12,726 bases of DNA from an uncultured Balneolaceae bacterium (GTDB lineage: Bacteria > Bacteroidota > Rhodothermia > Balneolales > Balneolaceae). The DNA lies in contig CALKWT010000154.1 of the NCBI GenBank assembly GCA_938003885.1, positions 1 through 12,726 on the forward strand, written 5' to 3'. Positions 6,000 to 12,726 of the stretch are shown one piece after another (the stretch's first letter is position 1; every line of letters begins with the position of its first letter). Below the pieces are notes generated by a model. The model made no database searches. It was not told where the DNA came from and saw only the letters and a program-made list of their open reading frames with translations. The position numbers and the translations under genes were made by a program.

Positions 6000-8753
6000 T
6001 TAATGGGCATCGAGCCAATTATCGGCTGTTCCTGTCTCCACAATTAGTGGAACCTTCAGTTCGAAGGCCGATTCCATCAGCTCTTTAATCTTTCCGGGAA
6101 TCTCACCCAGCTCATCATTCGATATTTCGAAGACCAGTTCATCATGAACCTGCATGAGCATTCGGGAAGCCAGGTTTTCTTTCTCAAGAAATTCCTGAAT
6201 ATGGATCATTGCAAGCTTTATAATATCCGCTGCAGTTCCCTGAATCGGCATATTGATCGCCGTCCGCTCTGCGAAGCTTCTCATATTCCAGTTGCCGGAA
6301 TGGATGTCAGGAATGTAACGTCTTCTGCCTAACAAAGTACTGACATAGCCATGCTCCCTGGCGAACTCAATGGTTTCATTGATATAGGTCCGTACACCGG
6401 GAAACCTTTCAAAATAGTGGTCGATCATCTCTCCCCCATCTTTATTGCTGATTCCGAGTCGGGATGCCAGTCCATAAGCACTCACACCATAAGGGATGCC
6501 AAAGTTGACCTCTTTCGCTTTTCTTCGCTGATCGGGGGTGACCTCGTCGAGTGAGTCGAGGCTGAAGATCTCTTTCGCTGTACGTGCGTGAATGTCCTGC
6601 CCCTCTTTGAAAGCGTTCATCATATTCTCATCCTGCGAAATCGAAGCGATCACCCGGAGCTCTACCTGGGAGTAGTCTGCTGCCAGCATGGTGAATCCAT
6701 CTTCAGGAATGAATGCTTTTCGAATCTCCCGGCCCCGTTCCGTACGGATCGGAATGTTCTGGAGATTCGGATTGGATGAGGAGAGACGGCCGGTCGCTGC
6801 AACCGCCTGATTAAAATCTGTATGAACTCTGTTTGTCGTTACGTTAATCAGCTTGGGAAGTGCCTCGGCATAAGTGGACTGCAGCTTGCTCAGGCTCCTG
6901 TAATCCAGTACCATGGCCGGTACATCATACTCTGCTGCCAATTGGGAGAGCACCTGTTCGGAGGTAGAGTATTGCCCGGTTTTTGTCTTTTTACCGGCCG
7001 GTAGTTTCATCTTGTCAAAGAGCACTTTTCCGAGCTGCTGCGGAGAGTTGAGGTTGAAGGTCTCCCCTGCTTTCTCAAAGATCTGAATTTGGAGTTCAGA
7101 CATGTCGATGCTCAATTTCTCCGAGAACTCCCTGAGCATTTCGATGTCGATCTTGACTCCGTTCATCTCCATCTCTGCAAGTACACGAATCAGCGGAAAC
7201 TCCACTTCTTCCGCAATCTTAAGTAGGCCATCCTCTTTTAGCTTCTCGTAAAATATCTCATAGAGACGGTACGTGATATCGGCGTCTTCACACGCATAAC
7301 AGGCAACCTCGCTGTAAGGCAGATCCGACATGCTCTTCTGGGACTTGCCTTTCTTGCCTATCAGCTTCTCGATAGGAATCGGTTCATAGTTCAGATAGCT
7401 CTTTGACAGGCTGTCCATACTAAGCTTTTGAGAACTGTCGATCAGATAAGCAGCAATCATGGTATCAAATACCGGTCCGTTGATTTTCAGGCCTGCTCTC
7501 TTCAGGATGGTGTAATCAAATTTATAGTTATGGGCTACTTTCAGGGAACCGGAGGTAAATAGAGGTTGCAGGAGCGGGAGCACTTCCTCTTCCGGAAGAG
7601 CGCCTTCTACATTAACCGGCACGTACCAGGCTGTATCTGGTTTCGTAGTAAATGAGATCCCTGCAAGCCTGGCCGAAAGCGGATCAGCACTGCTTGTTTC
7701 AGTATCAAAACAGAAGACTGTGGCATCCCTGACCTGATCCACCACTGCCTGAATTTCCTCTCTGGCTACCACGGTCTCATAGGTGGAAGACTGGTTTTTA
7801 AAGGTTTGAATACCCGACTCCGAATTTCCGGAAGCATCCGGGTCAGCTCCGAAAAGCTGTCCTTGTCCATCTGGTTCTTCACCAAGGTACTTCCTGGTTA
7901 AGGTTCTGAACTCCAGTCGCTTGAAGAAATTACCAAGACTCTTTTTATCCGGCCCTTTCCATTTAAAACTTTCCCAATTCTCTACATTGGGAACATCGGT
8001 CTTGATGGTGACCATCCTTTTGGCATGACGTGCCTGGTCTGCAAACTGTGTTAATCCTTCCCGTGCTCTTTTTGCTTTTATTCCGGGCGCTGCCTCAATG
8101 GCTTTCTCCAGACTGCCATATTTATTAATCAGTTTGGGAGCCCCTACTTTCCCGATGCCCGGCACACCTGGAATATTGTCTGAGGCATCGCCGATGATGG
8201 CCAGAACATCGATCACTTTTTCGGGATAGACACCAAAGTAATCTTTGACCCCCTCCCGGTCGATCAGTTCAAATCCTCCATTTTTATTATCGGGTTTGAC
8301 CATAATAATATGGTGATCTACCAGCTGCATAAAGTCTTTGTCCGGTGTGATGAGAAACGCATTCACATCGGCAGCCTGTGCGTTGAAGGCGATGGTTCCG
8401 ATGATATCGTCGGCTTCATAACCGTCCTGTTCAATATTTTGAATATTAAAATATTCCAACATCTCCTTAATCAGAGGAATACCAATCTTGAGCTCTTCAG
8501 GTTGTGGAGGCCTGTTCGCTTTATATTCCTGATCCATCTCATGGCGAAAGGTCGGTACCGATGTATCCCATGCCACAGCGATATGAGTGGGCTCTTCCTC
8601 TTCCAGCAGCTTCACCAGGGTGTTGGCAAAGCCGAGGATGGGACCCGTAGGAATCCCTTCTGAATTCTTCAGTCTGCTATTGATAAATGCGAAGTGAGCG
8701 CGGTAGGCCAGCGCCATGCCATCCAGTAGATACAGTTTCTTTTTTTCAGACAT
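6000..8753 (-). CDS. polA: DNA polymerase I
   Basis: Full three-domain Pol I, 917 aa, for Okazaki-fragment processing and repair synthesis. The 5' nuclease domain spans about 1-290 (LDGMALAYRAHFA at 10-22, GYEADDIIG 111-119, GDASDNIPGVPGIG 188-201). The 3'-5' exonuclease appears active: FDTET (349-353), HNYKFD (408-413) and Tyr486/Asp490 give the DEDD set. In the polymerase domain motif A is AADYSQVELR (Asp693), motif B RRKAKEVNFGIPYG (743-756) and motif C QVHDELVFE (Asp871). Phe751 corresponds to E. coli Phe762, predicting discrimination against dideoxynucleotides. Pro754 directly precedes the conserved Tyr755, where most family members have Ile or Leu. The ATG lies inside the end of nfo (8-bp overlap), with no close Shine-Dalgarno, so translation is probably coupled. 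Confidence 0.97.
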   Translation of the reverse strand: MSEKKKLYLLDGMALAYRAHFAFINSRLKNSEGIPTGPILGFANTLVKLLEEEEPTHIAVAWDTSVPTFRHEMDQEYKANRPPQPEELKIGIPLIKEMLEYFNIQNIEQDGYEADDIIGTIAFNAQAADVNAFLITPDKDFMQLVDHHIIMVKPDNKNGGFELIDREGVKDYFGVYPEKVIDVLAIIGDASDNIPGVPGIGKVGAPKLINKYGSLEKAIEAAPGIKAKRAREGLTQFADQARHAKRMVTIKTDVPNVENWESFKWKGPDKKSLGNFFKRLEFRTLTRKYLGEEPDGQGQLFGADPDASGNSESGIQTFKNQSSTYETVVAREEIQAVVDQVRDATVFCFDTETSSADPLSARLAGISFTTKPDTAWYVPVNVEGALPEEEVLPLLQPLFTSGSLKVAHNYKFDYTILKRAGLKINGPVFDTMIAAYLIDSSQKLSMDSLSKSYLNYEPIPIEKLIGKKGKSQKSMSDLPYSEVACYACEDADITYRLYEIFYEKLKEDGLLKIAEEVEFPLIRVLAEMEMNGVKIDIEMLREFSEKLSIDMSELQIQIFEKAGETFNLNSPQQLGKVLFDKMKLPAGKKTKTGQYSTSEQVLSQLAAEYDVPAMVLDYRSLSKLQSTYAEALPKLINVTTNRVHTDFNQAVAATGRLSSSNPNLQNIPIRTERGREIRKAFIPEDGFTMLAADYSQVELRVIASISQDENMMNAFKEGQDIHARTAKEIFSLDSLDEVTPDQRRKAKEVNFGIPYGVSAYGLASRLGISNKDGGEMIDHYFERFPGVRTYINETIEFAREHGYVSTLLGRRRYIPDIHSGNWNMRSFAERTAINMPIQGTAADIIKLAMIHIQEFLEKENLASRMLMQVHDELVFEISNDELGEIPGKIKELMESAFELKVPLIVETGTADNWLDAH

Positions 8754-9630
8754 CCAGTGTTTTTAGATTATTTTCCTGTATTGATTCTCTTGCTGCAAAT
8801 GCTTTAAGCTGTGCGATCTCTTCAGGCCAGCCGTCCGGGTCGGGTGTTTCTAGAATCAGGGGCATGTAATTGAATCGATCATCCCGCATGATCATCTCAA
8901 AAGGAGTCCATCCGATAAAACCGTTCCCCAATGTTTCATGACGGTCGACCCGGGTACCCAGCTCTTTTTTCGAATCGTTTAGATGCATAGCCCTCAGATA
9001 CTCCAGCCCGACAATCTCATCAAACTGGCGAATCGTATCGGTGAAACCCTCTTCTGTAGAGAGGTCATACCCGGCTGCAAAGGCGTGTGCTGTATCAAGA
9101 CAGACACCTACCCTCTTTTTTTCATCTACCTGTTCAATGATTTCAGCCAGGTGCTCAAACCGGTGGCCCATATTGGTGCCCTGGCCGGCGGTATTCTCAA
9201 TGACTGCCACCACCTCTTCCGTATTCTGAATCGCCAGATTAATGGACTCTGCAATCACAGCGAGGCAATCACTCTCGGATAGTTTGTTCAGATGGCTCCC
9301 GGGATGAAAATTGAGAAGCCCTATGCCTAGCTGTTCGCAGCGCTGCATCTCAACGAGAAATGCATCCCTCGATTTCTGAAGCTTCTCTTTTTCGGGATGG
9401 CCCAGATTAATAAGGTAACTATCGTGCGGAATGATCGACTCCATCGGAAATCCAAGATCTTCGCAATTTTGCTTAAATTTGCTAATACTCTCTTCTGTCA
9501 ATGGTTTTGCCTTCCATTGCCGCTGATTTTTAGTAAAGAGGGCAAACCCGGTTGCCCCTATCTCATGTGCCCGCAGCGGTGTGTTTTCTACACCCCCTGC
9601 TGCACTGACATGTGCTCCGATATACTTCAT
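8746..9630 (-). CDS. nfo: Endonuclease IV, AP endonuclease
   Basis: Zinc-dependent AP endonuclease, 294 aa, which cuts the backbone 5' of abasic sites in base-excision repair. All nine metal ligands known from E. coli Nfo are present at the same numbers: His69, His109, Glu145, Asp179, His182, His216, Asp229, His231 and Glu261. They lie in motifs such as IPHDSY, NFHPGS, LDTAHAFAAGYD, HLNDSK and VDRHE. The N-terminus MKYIGAHVSAAGG matches the family start, so the ATG at 9630 is secure. The C-terminus is about nine residues longer than in E. coli. The gene follows the lipoprotein gene after 48 AT-rich nt and overlaps polA by 8 bp, so the two repair genes are likely made from one message. Confidence 0.97.
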   Translation of the reverse strand: MKYIGAHVSAAGGVENTPLRAHEIGATGFALFTKNQRQWKAKPLTEESISKFKQNCEDLGFPMESIIPHDSYLINLGHPEKEKLQKSRDAFLVEMQRCEQLGIGLLNFHPGSHLNKLSESDCLAVIAESINLAIQNTEEVVAVIENTAGQGTNMGHRFEHLAEIIEQVDEKKRVGVCLDTAHAFAAGYDLSTEEGFTDTIRQFDEIVGLEYLRAMHLNDSKKELGTRVDRHETLGNGFIGWTPFEMIMRDDRFNYMPLILETPDPDGWPEEIAQLKAFAARESIQENNLKTLDV

Positions 9631-9678
9631 GAATAAGTGATCTAAAATTAAAAATTAATATTTTCTCTACGGATGATC

Positions 9679-11463
9679 TCAGGGATCTTCCGTAGCATCC
9701 GCTTCATACTGTACGCTGTCCGGCAAGCCCGGGATGCCACTCTTGCCGTTCCCGTTCTGACCGGTTGAATCGTCCTGTTCATTTTCAGAGCCGGCCGGAA
9801 AGGTATTCAAATCTGTCTCCTGCCGTGATACACCTGCATACGGGTAGCTTAGCTCCACTTCCGATGTGAAACCTTCACGAACCGGCAGATTTAACCGAAT
9901 CGTGTAGGATTCCGGAGCGGAGAATGGGGCCACTTGGCCGCTATCCCACCGGTTATTGTTATTCCGGTCCTCAAAGACCCTCACATGGTAGTTCAGAGGC
10001 GGCAGGTTATCAATCTCTACCTGACTGGTAAAGGTGGTATCGGCACGAATACTGCCGTCGTCACTCTCCAGAATTAAATGAGAGGTCGTTGAAGAGTCAC
10101 CATTGACCAGAGTGAACTCCAGGCTACCCAGCTGATTTCGCTGCCAGATCTCCGGTTCAATGATTTCCCGCTCTTCCTCGTAAGGATTCCATACCCGGAA
10201 CTGATAGTTGATACCCGGCTCCCAATGACCATCCGGCAGGATATAGAGCAAATTCCGCTCTACCCTTCGATGCTCCCAATCTTCCAGAAGACGATCTCCG
10301 GCTACTACCTGCAGGGAGTCAGAGACAGCTGCGTCATCAATAAATTTACTGTAAGTGACCACCAGGGGTTCATCGGGAAAAAGGCCACTTCCTCCACTGT
10401 GGGAGATGGTTTGAAGGAAGGTCGTGTCGGGCTCAGAAGATCCTGCAAACGGTGAGACCTCAGAGATGGCCATGTTACCAGCCGGATCCCGAAAACCCTC
10501 CAGCCGGACCCGGTACTTCCCGGACTCATTAAGTCCGGTTTCGGATTCCGCAAAGATGACCGATCCATCCGATTCGTTACTGTAGAGTGGATATGCGGTT
10601 GTAATCTGTGAAAGGCCCGTCGAATCCGTAATTTGGATGCTGGCATCCTCATTCCACTCTATCTCTTCTGAGAAACGGAGCCTCAACCGCCTTTCAGAAA
10701 GCAATCCCACTCCATCCAGAACAGGAGCTGTCGTATCGGGCATATCGACATAAAGCTCACCGATATGAACCGAATCGCTTCTTTCAATGGAGAAGGTCTC
10801 CGTATGAAATGGCTGCGCCCGTTCCCGGAGCGGATCCCAGATCCGGTTTCGGTTAATATCATTCACCCAAAATGCGGTATATCGTCCTTCGCTGATATAG
10901 TCGAAACGGATCTGGCCGGATGTATCCGTTTCAGCCACATAGATTGCACGCTCCTCAAGATCGAAAGGCTCCCTGTAGAGAAAAACTTTCTGGCCGCTTT
11001 GTTGCTCACCAGTCCGGGAATCCTTGATGCGAGCTGTTATGATGCCATCATCCAAAACGGGTCCGGTGGAGATCGCCACACTTACCGGTGCTGCCAGTTT
11101 ATTTCGGTCGGTATCGGTTACATCGGTACCAGCCTGCACAGCTACGGTGGTGTTTTCAGGAAGATCGGAGAGAAATCTGACGATCGCGGTTTTTCTGCGG
11201 AAGTCCACTTCGAACTGGATGCCTAAATCTGGCTCCACACTCACGTTCTGCCGGAAGGAGTTCCTGTCGATAAATTTGTCGAATGTAAAACGGATTTCGT
11301 TGCCACTAAAATTTACGGTTCCGGTTTCCGGCTGTGTGTGGACTACCACCGGGCTGGACCTGTCGGGCTCTCCTCCCGTTGGGGCCATCGGTGTGGCGCA
11401 CCCATAAAAATAGAGAGTGCCAAAGCAGACGGAAATTGTACAAAATATAAAGAATCGGTTCAT
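9679..11463 (-). CDS. Ig-like (SbsA-type) domain lipoprotein
   Basis: Predicted exported lipoprotein of 594 aa, of a kind common in Bacteroidota and relatives; exact function unknown. The N-terminus MNRFFIFCTISVCFGTLY is a hydrophobic signal with Cys22 in a loose lipobox (FYGC). An SbsA/Big_5-like Ig domain follows at about 36-134, containing FTFDKFIDRNSF. A beta-sandwich segment at about 141-225 ends in DINRNRIWD. Further Ig-like stretches lie at about 243-340 and 360-440; VVTYSKFIDDAAV repeats the KFID motif. A second sandwich at about 445-525 holds FEDRNNNNRWDSG. The tail is acidic, rich in Gly and Asn, and probably disordered. The Asp/Asn loops resemble calcium-binding loops. The ATG at 11463 is chosen because it places the signal peptide first; a TTG at 11502 would add 13 polar residues and abuts a likely -10. 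Confidence 0.85.
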   Translation of the reverse strand: MNRFFIFCTISVCFGTLYFYGCATPMAPTGGEPDRSSPVVVHTQPETGTVNFSGNEIRFTFDKFIDRNSFRQNVSVEPDLGIQFEVDFRRKTAIVRFLSDLPENTTVAVQAGTDVTDTDRNKLAAPVSVAISTGPVLDDGIITARIKDSRTGEQQSGQKVFLYREPFDLEERAIYVAETDTSGQIRFDYISEGRYTAFWVNDINRNRIWDPLRERAQPFHTETFSIERSDSVHIGELYVDMPDTTAPVLDGVGLLSERRLRLRFSEEIEWNEDASIQITDSTGLSQITTAYPLYSNESDGSVIFAESETGLNESGKYRVRLEGFRDPAGNMAISEVSPFAGSSEPDTTFLQTISHSGGSGLFPDEPLVVTYSKFIDDAAVSDSLQVVAGDRLLEDWEHRRVERNLLYILPDGHWEPGINYQFRVWNPYEEEREIIEPEIWQRNQLGSLEFTLVNGDSSTTSHLILESDDGSIRADTTFTSQVEIDNLPPLNYHVRVFEDRNNNNRWDSGQVAPFSAPESYTIRLNLPVREGFTSEVELSYPYAGVSRQETDLNTFPAGSENEQDDSTGQNGNGKSGIPGLPDSVQYEADATEDP

Positions 11464-11485
11464 TCCTGGTTCTGAAAAGTTATTT

Positions 11486-11497
11486 TCAGCATGCTGA
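11486..11497. promoter_or_regulatory. 12-bp palindrome upstream of lipoprotein gene
   Basis: TCAGCATGCTGA is a perfect palindrome lying between the putative -10 (11503-11508) and the lipoprotein start (11463), near the expected transcription start. The position would suit a repressor operator. No known regulator consensus is recognised. Confidence 0.3.
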
Positions 11498-11500
11498 GCC

Positions 11501-11510
11501 AAAGTATACG
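11501..11510 (-). promoter_or_regulatory. Possible -10 of lipoprotein-nfo-polA unit
   Basis: On the minus strand the sequence reads CGTATACTTT, with TATACT (11503-11508) matching five of six -10 bases. The lipoprotein ATG is about 33 nt below the implied start site. No good -35 is seen at 17-18 bp. Support comes from the identical 10-mer before the divergent gene. Confidence 0.35.
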
Positions 11511-11728
11511 GGCCGAAATAGGTTCATCCGAAAATCATCTGTTGTTATGCTGCAGGCGGCCTGACCATCAGACGCTGTCTGTTTCCTAAAACAGCGGTTC
11601 GCAGATCTGACCGGATAGAGATTTTTCTGTCCGATAGATCACCATTGTTTTCCTGTCAGCTCCCTAATATAAGGTTCTGAAAAACAGAATGAATACAGAC
11701 TCTTAATATACTGAAAATGCCCGTGAAC

Positions 11729-11770
11729 CTGAATTCAATTCTGTCAGATGATCTGAATTCTGAATTCAAT
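11729..11770. repeat. CTGAATTC repeats upstream of pncB
   Basis: CTGAATTC occurs three times (11729-11736, 11753-11760, 11760-11767), and the longer CTGAATTCAAT twice (11729-11739, 11760-11770). Each contains the palindrome GAATTC. The cluster lies just upstream of the likely pncB -10, a natural place for a regulator of NAD metabolism, though no known NiaR or NrtR site is recognised. Confidence 0.4.
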
Positions 11771-11789
11771 GCCCAATTCCCTATTTTCA

Positions 11790-11799
11790 CGTATACTTT
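11790..11799 (+). promoter_or_regulatory. Possible -10 of pncB
   Basis: CGTATACTTT contains TATACT (11792-11797), five of six -10 bases. Transcription would start near 11804, giving pncB a leader of only a few to about 12 nt. The same 10-mer faces the other way at 11501-11510. No clear -35 is visible. Confidence 0.35.
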
Positions 11800-11806
11800 A
11801 AACCAA

Positions 11807-12726
11807 ATGAAGCATATGTATATAGATCATCCGGCATCCTACACCGACTACTATGAGCTGACCATGGCTCAGGGTTATTATCTCTCAAACACACATACCA
11901 AAAGATCGGTGTTCGATTATTTCTTCAGGAAGACACCTTTTGGAAGTGGATATGTGATCTATGCAGGTTTAAAGGAGTTGGTGGATACCATCAAACATAT
12001 CCGGTTCGGGCCTGAAGAGCTGGACTATCTGAAAAGAGAAGGGTTCCGGGATGAATTTTTGAACTTTCTAAAAGAGTTCACCTTCAAAGGAGACATTTGG
12101 TCGGTAAAGGAAGGAGAAGTGATCTTTCCGAACGAACCGGTTCTGAGGGTAGAAGGCAATCTGCTGGAAACTCAGATTATTGAAACCATCCTTCTCAACA
12201 TCCTTAATTTCCAATCGCTCATCGCTACAAAAGCCTCCCGAATAAAGTTTGCGGCGGGTGAAGATAGTACGGTTCTGGACTTCGGGCTTCGAAGGGCTCA
12301 GGGACTGGCCGGGATTCATGCCACAAGGGCTGCGATGATCGGAGGGTTTGATGGTACATCGAATGTCTACTCTGCACAACGTTTTAATATTCCTGCCGGA
12401 GGAACGATGGCTCACTCCTGGATTCAAAGTTTCGGCGATGAACTAACGGCCTTCCGCACCTACTGTGAACACTTCCCGGAATCCACCCACCTGCTGGTTG
12501 ACACTTACGATACCCTCGGAAGCGGAATACCGAATGCCATTATTGCCGCCCGGGAGCTGCGGGAACGTGGGTATGAACTCAAGGGTATCCGGCTGGATAG
12601 CGGGGACCTGGCTTACCTTTCGAAGCAGGCCAGGAGAATGCTGGATGAGAATGGACTGGAAAATGTAAAAATAGCCGCCTCCAACCAGCTCGACGAACGG
12701 GTGATAACCAGTTTGAAAACACAGGG
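11807..12726 (+). CDS. pncB: Nicotinate phosphoribosyltransferase, 3'-partial
   Basis: Makes nicotinate mononucleotide from nicotinate and PRPP with ATP hydrolysis, the entry step of the Preiss-Handler route to NAD. About 306 residues are visible before the window ends. Family signatures are plain: TDYYELTMAQGYY near the N-terminus, DFGLRRAQG, IGGFDGTSN, the GGTMAHSW loop with the His (about 203) phosphorylated during catalysis, LLVDTYDTL, and GIRLDSGDLAYL. Two ATGs, 11807 and 11816, are both compatible with the short family N-terminus. Neither has a good Shine-Dalgarno. An ATG at 11717 is also in frame but would add a repeat-rich, unconserved stretch across the likely promoter. The gene diverges from the lipoprotein gene. 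No stop is seen, so the gene looks cut by the window edge rather than broken. Confidence 0.94.
   Translation, partial: MKHMYIDHPASYTDYYELTMAQGYYLSNTHTKRSVFDYFFRKTPFGSGYVIYAGLKELVDTIKHIRFGPEELDYLKREGFRDEFLNFLKEFTFKGDIWSVKEGEVIFPNEPVLRVEGNLLETQIIETILLNILNFQSLIATKASRIKFAAGEDSTVLDFGLRRAQGLAGIHATRAAMIGGFDGTSNVYSAQRFNIPAGGTMAHSWIQSFGDELTAFRTYCEHFPESTHLLVDTYDTLGSGIPNAIIAARELRERGYELKGIRLDSGDLAYLSKQARRMLDENGLENVKIAASNQLDERVITSLKTQ

Larger units (their letters stand above)
11464..11806. other. Divergent intergenic region before pncB
   Basis: About 340 bp separate the lipoprotein gene from the divergent pncB. I see no conserved gene in it. It contains outward-facing promoter-like motifs at each end, a 12-bp palindrome, EcoRI-type repeats, and several small hairpins: CAGAC/GTCTG (11569-11581), CGCTGT/ACAGCG (11573-11596), CGGATAG/CTGTCCG with one G-T pair (11612-11633), and TTCTG/CAGAA (11675-11689). 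Confidence 0.6.

Noticed and set aside
11464..11502. TTG start at 11502 for the lipoprotein
   Set aside because: It would put 13 polar residues ahead of the signal peptide and abuts the putative -10; the ATG at 11463 gives a proper signal sequence.
11717..11806. In-frame ATG at 11717 extending pncB by 30 codons
   Set aside because: The added peptide is encoded by the CTGAATTC repeat region and crosses the likely -10; the family N-terminus begins just before DYYELTMAQGY.
1..12726. Mobile elements, prophage, CRISPR, toxin-antitoxin or defence genes
   Set aside because: No transposase, integrase, cas gene, regularly spaced repeats or defence motifs were seen; all large frames are housekeeping or structural genes.

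Overview
The window reads as an ordinary stretch of bacterial chromosome with moderate GC. The organism is probably a member of the Balneolales/Rhodothermota, next to Bacteroidota. This is inferred from three things: a Bacteroidota-style lipoprotein with SbsA-type Ig-like domains and Asp/Asn-rich loops, weak or absent Shine-Dalgarno sequences before most genes, and the overall flavour of the proteins. It was not tested by any search. No mobile element, CRISPR array, rRNA or convincing tRNA was seen.

Left part (1-5887, + strand): arginine biosynthesis. argB (5' end outside the window), argD and argC supply three consecutive steps from N-acetylglutamate to N-acetylornithine. argD and argC overlap by 8 bp. 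A 433-bp non-coding stretch then precedes argJ, which moves the acetyl group from acetylornithine back to glutamate and closes the cyclic pathway. rsgA, a ribosome-assembly GTPase, follows argJ after 15 nt. argF, argG and argH are not in the window.

Middle (6000-11463, - strand): a lipoprotein with Ig-like domains, then nfo (endonuclease IV) and polA (DNA polymerase I). nfo and polA overlap by 8 bp and form a natural base-excision-repair pair: AP-site incision followed by gap filling. polA and rsgA converge on a 112-bp spacer that can fold.

Right part (11464-12726): a roughly 340-bp divergent intergenic region, then the start of a nicotinate phosphoribosyltransferase gene (pncB, NAD salvage), which runs off the window. 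The 10-mer CGTATACTTT occurs in both orientations in front of the two divergent genes, as expected for paired -10 elements.

The most interesting material is non-coding. The argJ leader holds a 17-codon reading frame with six Arg codons, directly followed by two mutually exclusive hairpins, the layout expected of arginine attenuation. It may instead be part of a dispersed intergenic repeat. The argB-argD gap holds an orphan perfect Shine-Dalgarno, a long inverted repeat and another small Arg-containing frame. The coding genes themselves look intact and conventional; I do not see a convincing new multi-gene system.
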